36,797 bases of DNA from Oceanospirillaceae bacterium (GCA_024686035.1 JAIBDW010000011.1:1-36797); one strand, 5' to 3'. Positions 9,213 to 18,664 are shown, counted from the stretch's first letter. Numbers and translations: made by a program. Notes: a model not told the origin generated them from the sequence alone.

Positions 9213-10601
9213 ATGACTTTAAGCGTATTTGACCTACTAAAAATAGGTATAGGCCCGTCTAGTTCCCACACGGTTGGCCCAATGAGGGCGGCCTTAGCTT
9301 TTGTGCAACAGCTTAAACATGAAGATAACCTCACTGACGTGGCACGTGTTAAGGGTGAACTCTTTGGCTCTCTTGGCGCTACGGGCAAAGGCCATGCTAG
9401 TGATATTGCTGTTATCCTTGGATTGTTGGGTGAGGCCCCGGACACAATCGACCCTCCAAAAGTACAACCTATGCTGGATGAGGTTTTGCTTAATGAGCGC
9501 ATGCCGTTAAACCGTGAGCACGAAATTGAGTTCATTCAGCATCGCGACATCATTCTTAATCTTGAAGAATCTTTACCTTATCATCCCAATGGCATGGTGA
9601 TGAGCGCTTTTAACGATGGTGGGGATGTGTTGTTGGAAGCTTGCTATTATTCTGTGGGTGGCGGGTTTATTGTTGATGAAGTGGCTGCCAAGGCGGACGA
9701 ATTACCAGTTGATGATGACCAACCTAAAGTGCCTTACCCGTTTACCTCAGCATCCGAGTTACTAGCCCATTGTAAAAATACAGGGCTAAGTATTAGTGAA
9801 GTGATGATGGAAAATGAAAAAACTTGGCGCACAGAAGATGAGATCAGAACTGAAATTTTACACCTGTGGAAGGTGATGAAAGAGTGTGTCCACAATGGTT
9901 GCCATACGGGAGGTGTCTTGCCAGGTGGTTTGAATGTGAAACGACGCGCTGCAGATTTGTATCAAAAGCTAAGCAGCTTAGGTTCTATCAAAGTAATTAC
10001 ACCGCAATTGTCAGCGATGGATTGGGTTAACCTATACGCCATGGCAGTTAATGAAGAAAACGCTGCCGGTGGTCGTATTGTTACTGCCCCGACCAACGGT
10101 GCTGCAGGAATTATCCCTGCAGTATTGCATTACTACGACAATTTTTACCCATCAGCCAACGATAAAGGTATCGTTAGCTTTGTATTGGCTGCAGCTGCGG
10201 TGGGTATTTTATGTAAGCTCAACGCCTCTATTTCAGGCGCAGAGGTGGGTTGTCAGGGTGAGGTAGGTAGTGCATGCGCAATGGCTGCTGCTGGTTTAGC
10301 GCAGGTGATAGGTGGCACTCCTGAACAGGTAGAAAATGCTGCAGAAATAGGCATGGAGCATAATTTGGGCCTTACTTGTGACCCGATTGCAGGCTTGGTG
10401 CAAGTGCCATGTATAGAGCGTAATGCTATGGGTTCTATCAAAGCTATTAACGCAGCTCACATGGCTATGCGTGGAGACGGTGAACATCTGGTATCATTAG
10501 ATGACGTGATTAAAACGATGCGTGAAACGGGTGCTGATATGCAAGACAAATACAAAGAAACCTCAAGGGGTGGTCTTGCAGTCAACGTAACTAATTGTTA
10601 A
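9213..10601 (+). CDS. sdaA: L-serine ammonia-lyase (serine deaminase), iron-sulfur type, single chain
   Basis: This 462-residue enzyme deaminates L-serine to pyruvate and ammonia using a [4Fe-4S] cluster instead of pyridoxal phosphate. The N-terminal beta domain begins [21 protein letters not shown], and the alpha catalytic domain contains [15 protein letters not shown]. The cysteines expected to bind the cluster are C347 (GCQGEVGS), C389 (CDP) and C400 (VPCIERN), spaced as in the Legionella enzyme. The protein also ends in Cys462, the 'tail-in-mouth' cysteine that caps the cluster in that structure. AAAGG lies 8 nt before the ATG. It heads a likely operon with an XRE-cupin regulator (13 nt downstream). 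SdaA and SdaB cannot be separated by sequence alone. Confidence 0.95.
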   Translation: MTLSVFDLLKIGIGPSSSHTVGPMRAALAFVQQLKHEDNLTDVARVKGELFGSLGATGKGHASDIAVILGLLGEAPDTIDPPKVQPMLDEVLLNERMPLNREHEIEFIQHRDIILNLEESLPYHPNGMVMSAFNDGGDVLLEACYYSVGGGFIVDEVAAKADELPVDDDQPKVPYPFTSASELLAHCKNTGLSISEVMMENEKTWRTEDEIRTEILHLWKVMKECVHNGCHTGGVLPGGLNVKRRAADLYQKLSSLGSIKVITPQLSAMDWVNLYAMAVNEENAAGGRIVTAPTNGAAGIIPAVLHYYDNFYPSANDKGIVSFVLAAAAVGILCKLNASISGAEVGCQGEVGSACAMAAAGLAQVIGGTPEQVENAAEIGMEHNLGLTCDPIAGLVQVPCIERNAMGSIKAINAAHMAMRGDGEHLVSLDDVIKTMRETGADMQDKYKETSRGGLAVNVTNC

Positions 10602-10614
10602 AAAAGGAGAAATC

Positions 10615-11229
10615 ATGTCTACACTTCGCCCTGAAGCGGGCATATTGCCTCCTGTGCCTAGCCCAGCGGTGCAACAAAATAATTTTGGTGAGCGTTTAAG
10701 AGCACTACGACAAGACCGAAAAATGACGCTGCAACAAGCCAGTAAAGTCACAGGGGTTGCACAATCGACTTTGTCGAAAATGGAAAACAATCAACTTTCA
10801 CCTACCTTTAATTTGATGCAAAAGCTGGCATTAGGCTTGGGTATCGATATGCCTCAATTATTTGCGCCTGTAAAAGACGTACGAATATCAGGCCGTCGCA
10901 GTGTCACTAAAAAACAACAAGGTCGCGAGCACTTAACGGCCACTTATGAGCATGAGCTACTGGCAACAGAATTAGACTCCAAGCGGATGGTGCCTTTTAA
11001 GAGCCGTGTGCGAGCTAGGACATTAGAAGAGTTTGGAGACTGGGTAAGGCACGAAGGTGAAGAGTTATTACTAGTGTTAGAAGGTGATGTGCTGGTATAC
11101 ACTGAAGAATACGAGCCCTTAGCTCTGACTGAAGGCGACAGCACTTATTTTGACAGCACGATGGGACATGCGGTGGTGTCTACTAGCAAAGGGGATGCGT
11201 TAATACTTTGGGTATGTTCCGCCACTTAA
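10615..11229 (+). CDS. XRE-family regulator with C-terminal cupin sensor domain
   Basis: The protein has 204 residues. A flexible N-terminus leads into a Cro/CI helix-turn-helix at about residues 24-78 (LRALRQDRKMTLQQASKVTG, QSTLSKMENNQLSP, LALGLGIDMPQLF), and a cupin_2 beta barrel follows at about 120-200 (HEGEELLLVLEGDVLVYTEE, EGDSTYFDSTMGHAVVS). This two-domain plan is that of small-molecule-sensing repressors such as PuuR and SutR. A strong AAAGGAG ribosome site precedes the ATG, 13 nt after sdaA, so coupled expression is likely. I infer that it senses an amino acid or related metabolite and controls sdaA, possibly through the palindromes upstream, but neither ligand nor site is shown. 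Confidence 0.87.
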   Translation: MSTLRPEAGILPPVPSPAVQQNNFGERLRALRQDRKMTLQQASKVTGVAQSTLSKMENNQLSPTFNLMQKLALGLGIDMPQLFAPVKDVRISGRRSVTKKQQGREHLTATYEHELLATELDSKRMVPFKSRVRARTLEEFGDWVRHEGEELLLVLEGDVLVYTEEYEPLALTEGDSTYFDSTMGHAVVSTSKGDALILWVCSAT

Positions 11230-11259
11230 TTAAGCCAATGCTAAGCACAAGGTTAAGCA

Positions 11260-11865
11260 ATGAAAAAGGTCGTATTAGCTAGCGGTAACGCTGGGAAATT
11301 AAAAGAGTTTGGCCAGTGTCTAACTCCCGTGGGCATTGAACTGATTCCCCAAGACCAATTTATTACCCAAGAAGTGGAAGAAACAGGCCTAAGCTTTGTG
11401 GAAAATGCCATTATCAAAGCCCGCTATGCTGCACAAATGTCAGGTATGCCAGCGTTAGCCGATGATTCAGGTTTAGAAGTTGATGCGTTAGGGGGCGCCC
11501 CTGGTATTTATTCAGCCCGCTACGCAGGCTCTTCACTTACAGGGCAATACAAAGATGCGGCTAATTGCGCTCAACTAGTTAAAGATCTTGCGCCAATCCC
11601 ATCCGCACAGCGCAGCGCACGGTTTCAATGTGTATTAGTGTATATGCGCCACGCTAAAGACCCTACCCCATTGATATGCCAAGCTTCGTGGGAAGGAATG
11701 ATTGTGGACAGTGCAAAAGGAGAACATGGGTTTGGTTACGATCCTATTTTTCAAGTATTAGAAAAAGATTGCCGGGCTGCACAGCTTACCCCAAAAGAAA
11801 AAATTGCCATTAGCCACCGTGGAAAAGCCCTAGCCAAACTACAAAAAGCGTTAGCTGAAATTTAA
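11260..11865 (+). CDS. rdgB: RdgB/Ham1-type dITP/XTP pyrophosphatase
   Basis: This 201-residue cytosolic house-cleaning enzyme hydrolyses dITP, ITP and XTP to monophosphates and keeps deaminated purines out of DNA. Motifs are LASGNAGKLKEF at the N-terminus (substrate loop), PALADDSGLEVDALGGAPGIYSARYAG with the catalytic acidic residues, GEHGFGYDPIF and the C-terminal ISHRGKAL. It lies 30 nt after the XRE-cupin gene and its TAA overlaps the hemW ATG by one base (TAATG), indicating translational coupling. The rdgB-hemW pair is widely conserved in gammaproteobacteria. Confidence 0.95.
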   Translation: MKKVVLASGNAGKLKEFGQCLTPVGIELIPQDQFITQEVEETGLSFVENAIIKARYAAQMSGMPALADDSGLEVDALGGAPGIYSARYAGSSLTGQYKDAANCAQLVKDLAPIPSAQRSARFQCVLVYMRHAKDPTPLICQASWEGMIVDSAKGEHGFGYDPIFQVLEKDCRAAQLTPKEKIAISHRGKALAKLQKALAEI

Positions 11866-13025
11866 TGATATCCCCTAAAAATTTGCTCGCATTGCCCACG
11901 CTTAGTCTCTATATACACATCCCTTGGTGTGTCCGCAAATGCCCATACTGTGACTTCAACTCCCATGCGACGCAAGGCGGGGAAGCTATCCCTGAAGCGA
12001 GCTATCTCAAAGCGTTGCTTGGCGATTTAGCTCAAGAGTTAGCCGCTGTAAATGGCCGCACTTTGCATAGTGTTTTTATAGGAGGTGGTACACCAAGCTT
12101 AATGAGCGCTAAGGGTATTGGCAGCATACTCAATTTTGTTAAAGCTAACATTGCCTGTGAAAAGAATATGGAGGTGACTCTAGAGGCCAACCCAGGCACC
12201 TTTGAGCAAGCAAAGTTTGCAGGCTTTTTAGAGCAAGGTGTGAACCGTTTGTCTATTGGGGTGCAAAGTTTTGATAATGATTGCTTGCAAGCACTAGGGC
12301 GCATTCATGATGCGAATCAGGCTAAGCTTGCGATTGGTAAGGCACAATCTTTAGGCTTTAATCGGATTAATTTGGATTTAATGCACGGCTTACCAGGCCA
12401 AACAGTGCAGCAAGGCCTAATGGATTTGCAACAAGGGTTAGCATTTGGCACAGATCACCTGTCTTGGTACCAATTGACCATTGAACCTAATACTCAGTTC
12501 CACAACAGTCCTCCTGCATTGCCTGATGAAGATATTCTTTGTGACATACAAGATCAAGGTCAGCTTTTAATTGAGGCCGCAGGCTTAAGCCAGTACGAAA
12601 TCTCAGCCTATGCCAAACAAGGCAGTCAAGCTAGGCACAATCTCAACTACTGGCAGTTTGGTGATTATATCGGGGTAGGTGCAGGTGCTCATGGCAAAGT
12701 GAGTTATTTAAAGGCAGGTCAAATGCAGATAGAGCGCAGGGTAAAGCTACGGCAACCTAAGGCTTATATGGCAGCTATATCACCTCTTGCATCAAGCCAT
12801 TATGTGACGCCCAAAGAACTAAAGCTTGAGTTCTTTATGAACGCTTTGCGGCTTGAAAAAGGGGTGCTTGAAACGAGTTATTTAGCTCAAACAGGGCAAC
12901 CTTTAAGCACTGTTGAAAATGCTATTTTTTCTGCCAGACAAGCTGGCCTGATGATGCCTGATCGCCTGCAAGCTAGCCCATTGGGGTGGCGCTTTTTGAA
13001 TGATTTATTGAGCTATTTTGAATAG
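11865..13025 (+). CDS. hemW: HemW, radical-SAM heme chaperone (formerly 'oxygen-independent coproporphyrinogen oxidase-like')
   Basis: This 386-residue radical-SAM protein has the cluster motif CVRKCPYCD, with the three cysteines at residues 22, 26 and 29, followed by FIGGGTPSLM (SAM binding) and LSIGVQSFDNDCLQALGR. The C-terminal HemW region includes HNLNYWQFGDYIGVGAGAHGK. HemW is thought to deliver heme to respiratory enzymes and lacks coproporphyrinogen oxidase activity; true HemN is longer and has an extra N-terminal cysteine. It starts inside the rdgB stop codon and ends one base from the stop of the convergent DUF4426 gene. Confidence 0.93.
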   Translation: MISPKNLLALPTLSLYIHIPWCVRKCPYCDFNSHATQGGEAIPEASYLKALLGDLAQELAAVNGRTLHSVFIGGGTPSLMSAKGIGSILNFVKANIACEKNMEVTLEANPGTFEQAKFAGFLEQGVNRLSIGVQSFDNDCLQALGRIHDANQAKLAIGKAQSLGFNRINLDLMHGLPGQTVQQGLMDLQQGLAFGTDHLSWYQLTIEPNTQFHNSPPALPDEDILCDIQDQGQLLIEAAGLSQYEISAYAKQGSQARHNLNYWQFGDYIGVGAGAHGKVSYLKAGQMQIERRVKLRQPKAYMAAISPLASSHYVTPKELKLEFFMNALRLEKGVLETSYLAQTGQPLSTVENAIFSARQAGLMMPDRLQASPLGWRFLNDLLSYFE

Positions 13026-13026
13026 A

Positions 13027-13482
13027 TTACTGCTCTAAATAAAAGATTTGACTAAACTTTAATGGGATTGGCTTTGCATTTAAATCAGGCTGTATCTGTA
13101 GTTCAAAGCGCCACATTTCTTCTTCGGTGAAGCGTAATTGTGCAATGTAATAGATGGCGTTCTCTTCTTTAATTTGTTGAAACTCTAACGGCAAAACTTG
13201 CCCAATAATATTGCTTCGAGTGCCAGTCACAACGGCAGGTAAAGCTTCTTTTGTGGACGTATCCAGTATTGAAATATTCAACAAAGCACGGTTTCTAGCG
13301 CGTGTGAAGCCATAATTTTGAGCTATCTCTGGCGTCACCATCATGGTGTTAAAAGCATTATAGTGAATGCTATATTTTGGACTTTCGATGGACTGCTCTG
13401 CGTAGCTAGGTAGCGCCCAAGAAAGCAGCAGTGAGGCTAGTAATGGGCAAAAGATGTGGCTAAGATTACGTAAAGGTTTCAT
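13027..13482 (-). CDS. DUF4426-family exported protein
   Basis: This 151-residue protein starts with a clear Sec signal peptide (hydrophobic LASLLLSWAL then PSYA, cleavage about residue 28) and is therefore predicted periplasmic. The mature part, with YSIHYNAFNTMMVTPEIAQ and AQNYGFTRARNRALLNISI, matches DUF4426, a beta-rich family of unknown function. In many gammaproteobacteria DUF4426 genes lie near metX-metW, rdgB and hemW, and the position against hemW fits that, although met genes are absent here. Its stop codon is a single base from the hemW stop, with no visible terminator between. Confidence 0.83.
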   Translation of the reverse strand: MKPLRNLSHIFCPLLASLLLSWALPSYAEQSIESPKYSIHYNAFNTMMVTPEIAQNYGFTRARNRALLNISILDTSTKEALPAVVTGTRSNIIGQVLPLEFQQIKEENAIYYIAQLRFTEEEMWRFELQIQPDLNAKPIPLKFSQIFYLEQ

Positions 13483-13586
13483 AAGTTGCTCATTGTCGTT
13501 TGTGCCATAGTTAAAGGACGTTAAATAATGCGCTTATTGTGCGTGATCGGTGCGGGAAAGTAAAAACAAAAGCACGGGAGGGTTAA

Positions 13587-14330
13587 ATGGGTAACGTCTT
13601 AATCACTGGAGCTAGTCGGGGGATTGGCGCCGCTACGGCTCGTGCTTTAGCTGCCAAGGGCCACAATGTGTGTATCAACTACCACACACAAAAAGACCTT
13701 GCGCAAAAGCTGGTGGTTGATCTAACCCGCCAAGGCGTTAAAGCCATCGCGGTGCAGGCTGATGTGTCCCAAGAACACCAGGTGGTGGGTTTGTTTAACA
13801 CCATTGACAAGCAACTAGGGCCATTAACTGGATTGGTTAACAATGCGGGTATGTTACGGCCACAGATGCTGGTGGAGCAGATGGATGCACAGCGTATCAA
13901 CCAATTACTTAGCACCAATGTCACTAGCTACTTTTTATGTTGCAAAGAGGCCATTAAGCGTATGGCGCTAAAACACGGTGGGCAAGGTGGTGCTATTGTT
14001 AACGTCTCTTCTGCTGCAGCTAGGCTTGGGTCAGCGTTTGAATATGTTGATTATGCTGCAAGTAAAGGTGCTATCGATACGCTAACCCGAGGTTTGTCCA
14101 TAGAAGTAGCCAAGGAAGCCATTCGAGTTAATTGTGTGCGCCCAGGTTTTATTGCTACTGGTATGCATGCCGATGGCGGCGAGCCTGATCGTATTGAGCG
14201 CATCAAGCCTTCCATCCCAATGGGCCGTGGTGGCCAACCAGAAGAAGTGGCTAATGCAGTGGCTTGGTTGTTATCCAATGAGGCATCGTATGTGACTGGG
14301 TCATTTATAGAGGTCGCAGGTGGGCGTTGA
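13587..14330 (+). CDS. YgfF-like short-chain dehydrogenase/reductase
   Basis: This 247-residue classical SDR is closely similar to E. coli YgfF. It has TGASRGIG (residues 7-14), LVNNAGML, LSTNVTSYFLCCKEAIKRMA, GGAIVNVSSAA with the catalytic Ser, and YVDYAASKGAIDTL with the catalytic Tyr and Lys. It ends in NEASYVTGSFIEVAGG. YgfF is annotated as a putative NAD(P)-binding oxidoreductase (glucose 1-dehydrogenase-like) without a confirmed substrate. A strong GGGAGGG ribosome site precedes the ATG. It diverges from DUF4426 and is separated from yggT by about 95 nt. It is only distantly similar to the SDR at 8188-8952. Confidence 0.88.
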   Translation: MGNVLITGASRGIGAATARALAAKGHNVCINYHTQKDLAQKLVVDLTRQGVKAIAVQADVSQEHQVVGLFNTIDKQLGPLTGLVNNAGMLRPQMLVEQMDAQRINQLLSTNVTSYFLCCKEAIKRMALKHGGQGGAIVNVSSAAARLGSAFEYVDYAASKGAIDTLTRGLSIEVAKEAIRVNCVRPGFIATGMHADGGEPDRIERIKPSIPMGRGGQPEEVANAVAWLLSNEASYVTGSFIEVAGGR

Positions 14331-14425
14331 GAGGGCTGTTTACTGGCATCTCTAGTAGTGCGAATGCATTCAATATGAGACACTTGGCACAGTTAACCTA
14401 AGTTTATGAAGGGCGTTGTTTTATC

Positions 14426-15007
14426 ATGGCAAATGCAGGTATTTTTTTAGTCCAAAGCGTTTTTGGTTTGTATCTTACGATCGTCATCGTAAGGGTTATG
14501 TTGCAGCTGGTTAAGGCTGATTTTTATAACCCTTTAGCTCAAGCAGTGGTGAAGCTAACCCAACCATTTGTTGCGGTGTTGCAAAAGCTGATGCCTCGCA
14601 CTGGAAGGTTAAGTCTGCCTGCTCTAGTGTTGGCACTGATAGTGCAGTTGTTATTAATAATAGCAGTGTTGTTGATTGTAGGGTTCCAGCTGCCAAATCC
14701 CCTGAGTTTAGTAATCTGGAGCCTCATTGGTGTGATGTCTCAAGCACTTGATTTGTTATTTTTTGCGGTGCTTGCAGGCATTGTTTTAAGTTGGCTTGCC
14801 CCCCAAACTAGGCACCCTGGGGCTCATTTGCTATACCAGCTTACAGAACCTGTTATGGCTCCAGTGCGCCGTATGTTGCCTAATATTGGGGGATTGGATT
14901 TTTCACCTATTTTGGTATTTATTATGATTAACTTAGTGGATGAGTTAGTGATCCGAAAGTTGGCAGCGACCTTTGGTATGCCTAGTGGACTGGTATTGGG
15001 GTTATAG
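14426..15007 (+). CDS. yggT: YggT-family integral membrane protein
   Basis: The protein has 193 residues with two YGGT repeats, each a pair of membrane helices around an amphipathic loop: FGLYLTIVIVRVMLQLVKADFYNP with LTQPF in the first half, VLAGIVLSWLAPQ with YQLTEPVMAPVRRMLP in the second. YggT has been linked to membrane organisation and osmotic tolerance but its activity is unknown. In most relatives yggT directly follows proC; here proC is about 7 kb away on the other strand and yggT instead precedes xseB, so the usual yggS-proC-yggT cluster has been split. The xseB ATG follows its stop immediately. Confidence 0.9.
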   Translation: MANAGIFLVQSVFGLYLTIVIVRVMLQLVKADFYNPLAQAVVKLTQPFVAVLQKLMPRTGRLSLPALVLALIVQLLLIIAVLLIVGFQLPNPLSLVIWSLIGVMSQALDLLFFAVLAGIVLSWLAPQTRHPGAHLLYQLTEPVMAPVRRMLPNIGGLDFSPILVFIMINLVDELVIRKLAATFGMPSGLVLGL

Positions 15008-15253
15008 ATGACAAAAATTGAACAGGCAAGTGCATTTAATTTCGAAGCATCGTTGGCTGAACTAGAAGCCTTAGTGCAGCAAATGGAGCAAGGGGACTTA
15101 ACCTTAGAAGACTCTTTAGCTGCTTTTGAGCGTGGTATTTCACTCACCAGGGGCTGCCAAACTGCCTTGGCGCAAGCTGAACAGAAAGTGCATGTGTTGA
15201 TGCAAGATGCCCAAGGAAAAGTGCTTGAAAAGCCCTTTAATAAGGAGTCTTAA
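15008..15253 (+). CDS. xseB: Exodeoxyribonuclease VII small subunit
   Basis: This 81-residue, mostly helical protein has the XseB core FEASLAELEALVQQMEQGDL, then LTLEDSLAAFERGISLTRGC and a coiled-coil second helix. XseB assembles in several copies on XseA to form exonuclease VII, which degrades single-stranded DNA. It directly abuts yggT and is followed after two bases by ispA, the usual xseB-ispA-dxs order of gammaproteobacteria. xseA is not in the window. Confidence 0.95.
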   Translation: MTKIEQASAFNFEASLAELEALVQQMEQGDLTLEDSLAAFERGISLTRGCQTALAQAEQKVHVLMQDAQGKVLEKPFNKES

Positions 15254-15255
15254 CG

Positions 15256-16152
15256 TTGCACTTTGATTCATTGGATGAGTTTTTAGACCATTCTAAGTCA
15301 CGGGTCGAAAAAACGCTCAATACCGTTATTTCTCGCCATGGAGCCAGTGAGACTTTGTCCAAAGCTATGGCCTATAGTGCCGGACAAGGTGGCAAGCGAG
15401 TAAGAGCGGCCCTAGTCTATGGCGCTGCCCGTGCGTGTGGCATAGAGGGTGCTGCTTTGGACCCCTTGGCTGGCGCAGTTGAAGCCATACACGCCTATTC
15501 TTTGATTCATGATGACCTGCCTGCTATGGACGATGACGATTTACGTCGAGGCAAACCTAGTTGCCATATTGCCTTTGATGAAGCCACGGCCATTTTAGCA
15601 GGCGACGCCTTACAAGCCTTAGCATTTGAATTACTAACCCAAGCACATGGTACTCAAATCAATGCCAAACAATGTTTAGCTATGGTGTCATGCTTAGCTC
15701 AAGCCTCTGGTGCTAAAGGCATGGTGGCTGGGCAAATGCTTGATATGGCAGCCGCACATGATGCCGTAGACCTATCCCAACTAGAACGTTTGCACGAGCT
15801 AAAAACTGGAGCACTAATCGTTGCCAGTGTAGAACTTGGCGCCTTATCATGCGCTCACGTATCCCCTACCCAGCTTGAGCATTTGCGCCACTATGCCAAA
15901 GCCATTGGATTGGCCTTTCAGGTACAAGATGACATTTTAGATATTGAAAGTGACACCATCACCCTAGGCAAAGCTCAGGGCTCTGATGTCATCAATGAAA
16001 AATCAACATACCCAGCATTACTTGGTATGAAGGCCGCTAAAGAGCGCTTGAGTCAATTGCATCATACGGCCACCAGTAATGTAAAAGAATTTGGTGAAGC
16101 GGCACAACCTTTGATCTGGTTGGCAGACTTTATCGTGACTCGAAAGTACTAA
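15256..16152 (+). CDS. ispA: Farnesyl diphosphate synthase (geranyltranstransferase)
   Basis: This 298-residue prenyl synthase condenses isopentenyl diphosphate with dimethylallyl and geranyl diphosphates to make farnesyl diphosphate. The first Asp-rich motif is DDLPAMDDDD (about residues 86-95), the second is QDDILDIE (about 225), and GQGGKRVRAAL and EKSTYPALLG are also typical. It starts with TTG at 15256, chosen because AAGGAG lies 8 nt upstream and no ATG occurs before the conserved N-terminus. It lies two bases after xseB and four before dxs, so it feeds directly on the pathway that dxs initiates. Confidence 0.95.
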   Translation: MHFDSLDEFLDHSKSRVEKTLNTVISRHGASETLSKAMAYSAGQGGKRVRAALVYGAARACGIEGAALDPLAGAVEAIHAYSLIHDDLPAMDDDDLRRGKPSCHIAFDEATAILAGDALQALAFELLTQAHGTQINAKQCLAMVSCLAQASGAKGMVAGQMLDMAAAHDAVDLSQLERLHELKTGALIVASVELGALSCAHVSPTQLEHLRHYAKAIGLAFQVQDDILDIESDTITLGKAQGSDVINEKSTYPALLGMKAAKERLSQLHHTATSNVKEFGEAAQPLIWLADFIVTRKY

Positions 16153-16156
16153 GCTG

Positions 16157-17956
16157 ATGTTTCCCACTATCCTAAGTATTGCGCAGCAGCCACCCATAAC
16201 GCCATTGTTTGACACGGTGAATGGTGTCCAGGATTTACGTAAACTCACTCCTGAACAGCTTCCTCAGTTAGCTTATGAGCTGCGTTTAGCATTGCTCTAC
16301 AGTGTAGGCCAAACAGGGGGGCATTTGGGGGCTGGTTTAGGTGTAGTCGAGCTCACCATTGCTTTACATTATTTGCTCAACACGCCTAATGATCGATTAA
16401 TATGGGATGTGGGCCATCAGGCCTACCCACACAAAATGCTCACTGGGCGCAAAAATGCTATGTTGAGTATGCGTCAACGTGGCGGTCTAGCTCCATTTCC
16501 TAAGCGCAGCGAAAGCCCATTTGATGCGTTTGGTGTGGGCCACGCCAGCACCTCAATTAGTGCTTTACTGGGTATGGTCTTGGCGAGTAAAAACCCTATG
16601 GCGCAGCATGTAGCTGTGATTGGTGATGGAGCGCTGACAGCCGGTATGGCTTTTGAGGCGCTAAATCACATGGCCCATTGCCAAGCTAACGCGCTGATTA
16701 TTGTTAATGATAATGATATGGCGATTGATGAAAATTTGGGTGGGCTAGCTACATTTTTGGACGATCACCAAGGATATGGTGGGCCATCTCAGTGGTTTAC
16801 TGCCCTAGGTTTTACCTATCGTGGGCCTGTGGATGGGCATGATTTACCTGAGTTAATGTCCCACATAAGTGACTTGTTGGCTCTTTCTGGCCCTAAACTA
16901 TTACACATTCATACCCTTAAAGGCAAAGGATATGGGCCAGCACAAAGTGACCCTGTGGGCTATCACGCCTTGGCGAAAATCGACCCTATTCAAAAACTAG
17001 CTGACGCGCCTACATGCAATAAAAAAAACCCAACCTTTGCCCAAGTCTTTGGTCAGTGGATTTGCCAAAAAGCCCGTGAAGATGATCGATTAATGGCCAT
17101 TACACCCGCCATGGTAGGTGGCTCAGGCCTTGTACCTTTTGCCAAAGAGTTTGGTGCGCGTTTGTTTGATGTGGCTATTGCTGAACAACATGCCATTACT
17201 TTAGCAGCAGGCATGGCCTGTGAAGGCGCAAAGCCGGTGGTAGCGATTTATTCTACTTTTTTACAACGTGGTTATGACCAGCTGATTCATGACATTGCGT
17301 TGCAAAATTTAGATATATTATTGGCCATAGACCGCGCTGGGGTGGTGGGGGAGGACGGAGCAACTCACACAGGAGCCTATGATCTGGCATTTTTGAGATG
17401 TTTGCCCAATCTCACGGTGATGACACCAAGCACTGCTGCAGAAACTCATGCGATGTTAGATTTTGCTTATGCATATGATGGCCCTGTTGCAGTGCGTTAT
17501 CCTCGAGGTGAAGCCTTTGATGGGACACTTTTGAGCGCTCCTATAGCGCTGGGTAAAGGGCAGTTACTGCGCATTACAGAAACCTCTTCTGGTATCGCTA
17601 TACTTAATTTTGGCTCCTTATTAGACAAGGCTGTAGTAGTTGCGAGCACATTAGATGCCACTTTAGTGGATATGCGCTTTGTAAAACCATTGGATGAAAG
17701 TTTATTAGAGCAGCTGCTTGAACAGCATCTTGGCTTTGTGACCATCGAAGACCACAGTGCTATCGGTGGTGCAGGTTCTGCAGTGAGTGAGTGGCTAGTT
17801 AAGCAACAGACAAAGGCTGCGCTTTTATGTCTAGGCCATGAAGACAATGCACTTGCTCATGGTTCTCGTGAGCAAGTGTTAGATGATACAGGCTTATCCG
17901 AACTTGCAATGACAGCAAAAATTAAGCTTTGGCAAGCGCAACTACTTGCCAAATAA
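16157..17956 (+). CDS. dxs: 1-deoxy-D-xylulose-5-phosphate synthase, with shortened loop
   Basis: Dxs makes 1-deoxyxylulose 5-phosphate from pyruvate and glyceraldehyde 3-phosphate, the first step of the MEP isoprenoid pathway. Catalytic features are present: [11 protein letters not shown], thiamine diphosphate binding [10 protein letters not shown] and VNDND, the catalytic Glu in [26 protein letters not shown], the His in GATHTG and VRYPRG. It has 599 residues against about 620 in E. coli. The deficit is almost all in one place: between the segments matching E. coli SENVGAL and FEELGF only about 19 residues remain of about 53. ITPAMREGSG also reads [11 protein letters not shown]. The gene follows ispA by four bases; its last 15 bases overlap the end of ribA on the other strand. 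Confidence 0.92.
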   Translation: MFPTILSIAQQPPITPLFDTVNGVQDLRKLTPEQLPQLAYELRLALLYSVGQTGGHLGAGLGVVELTIALHYLLNTPNDRLIWDVGHQAYPHKMLTGRKNAMLSMRQRGGLAPFPKRSESPFDAFGVGHASTSISALLGMVLASKNPMAQHVAVIGDGALTAGMAFEALNHMAHCQANALIIVNDNDMAIDENLGGLATFLDDHQGYGGPSQWFTALGFTYRGPVDGHDLPELMSHISDLLALSGPKLLHIHTLKGKGYGPAQSDPVGYHALAKIDPIQKLADAPTCNKKNPTFAQVFGQWICQKAREDDRLMAITPAMVGGSGLVPFAKEFGARLFDVAIAEQHAITLAAGMACEGAKPVVAIYSTFLQRGYDQLIHDIALQNLDILLAIDRAGVVGEDGATHTGAYDLAFLRCLPNLTVMTPSTAAETHAMLDFAYAYDGPVAVRYPRGEAFDGTLLSAPIALGKGQLLRITETSSGIAILNFGSLLDKAVVVASTLDATLVDMRFVKPLDESLLEQLLEQHLGFVTIEDHSAIGGAGSAVSEWLVKQQTKAALLCLGHEDNALAHGSREQVLDDTGLSELAMTAKIKLWQAQLLAK

Positions 17957-18538
17957 GTGATCTAGTTTGCTGGCTTTAGTGGCCAAATAGGCTTCATTGT
18001 GACTGTTTTCGCCGACCTCTAATGCTTGGCGTTGCTCTACATTAATGCCAAGATCTGCAAGGGCTTTGACTTTTCGAGGATTGTTAGTCATTAGCTGGAC
18101 GGACTTGATCTGGAGGTGATCAAGCATATCTTTGGCCATACTATATTCACGCATGTCTGCATCAAAACCTAACTGTTCATTTGCCTCTACCGTGTCTGCA
18201 CCTTTATCTTGTAGGTTGTAAGCCCTTATCTTGTTTAATAATCCAATGCCTCGGCCTTCTTGGCGCAAGTATAAAAGCACCCCTTGGCCTTGTGTAGCAA
18301 TGCGTTTTAAAGCTTCTTGTAACTGGTATCCACAATCACAACGCATACTAAACAAGGCATCACCTGTTAAGCATTCTGAGTGCAAACGAGCCAGTACAGG
18401 GCCTCCACTTGAGACGTCACCCATACTGAGGGCTAAATGCTCCTTATTAGTTTTGCTATCAGCAAAAGCATGCATATCGAAAGTGCCATAAGGGGTGGGC
18501 AGCAATGAAGAGGCAACGTGGGTAGTAGGCACGGACAT
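17942..18538 (-). CDS. ribA: GTP cyclohydrolase II
   Basis: This 198-residue enzyme opens the GTP ring to start riboflavin synthesis, releasing formate and pyrophosphate. The zinc site is C56, C67 and C69 in [17 protein letters not shown]. Other motifs are [32 protein letters not shown] and [12 protein letters not shown]. It is a stand-alone RibA, not fused to a RibB domain. Its final 15 bases overlap the dxs 3' end on the opposite strand. I saw no FMN riboswitch upstream. Confidence 0.95.
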   Translation of the reverse strand: MSVPTTHVASSLLPTPYGTFDMHAFADSKTNKEHLALSMGDVSSGGPVLARLHSECLTGDALFSMRCDCGYQLQEALKRIATQGQGVLLYLRQEGRGIGLLNKIRAYNLQDKGADTVEANEQLGFDADMREYSMAKDMLDHLQIKSVQLMTNNPRKVKALADLGINVEQRQALEVGENSHNEAYLATKASKLDHLFGK

Positions 18539-18570
18539 TCCTTAAACAACAATGGTAACAAAAATAGACT

Positions 18571-18588
18571 ATCCCCATTAGTGGGGGT
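18571..18588. repeat. Hairpin in the ribA-ettA intergenic region
   Basis: CCCCA-TTAG-TGGGG (18573-18586) forms a tight 5-bp GC-rich stem with a 4-nt loop, extendable by a G-U and an A-U pair. It lies about 35 nt upstream of the ribA start and 120 nt upstream of ettA, between divergent genes. No T run follows, so it is not an evident terminator; it could affect the ribA leader. Confidence 0.3.
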
Positions 18589-18664
18589 TGCAAACCATAC
18601 CACAAGTGGGCAGATGGCTAAATACTATGGTGGCTGGTTTCCCCCTTTTAATGACGTCTCAGGG

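Noticed and set aside
9213-9230. Glycine riboswitch before sdaA
   Set aside because: The leader contains DNA palindromes rather than the conserved tandem aptamer pattern.
8188-14330. The two SDR genes as a recent duplication
   Set aside because: They share only the family motifs; the overall sequences, substrate segments and N-termini differ strongly.
17497-17847. 116-residue minus-strand ORF opposite dxs
   Set aside because: Shadow of dxs; low complexity and no start signals.
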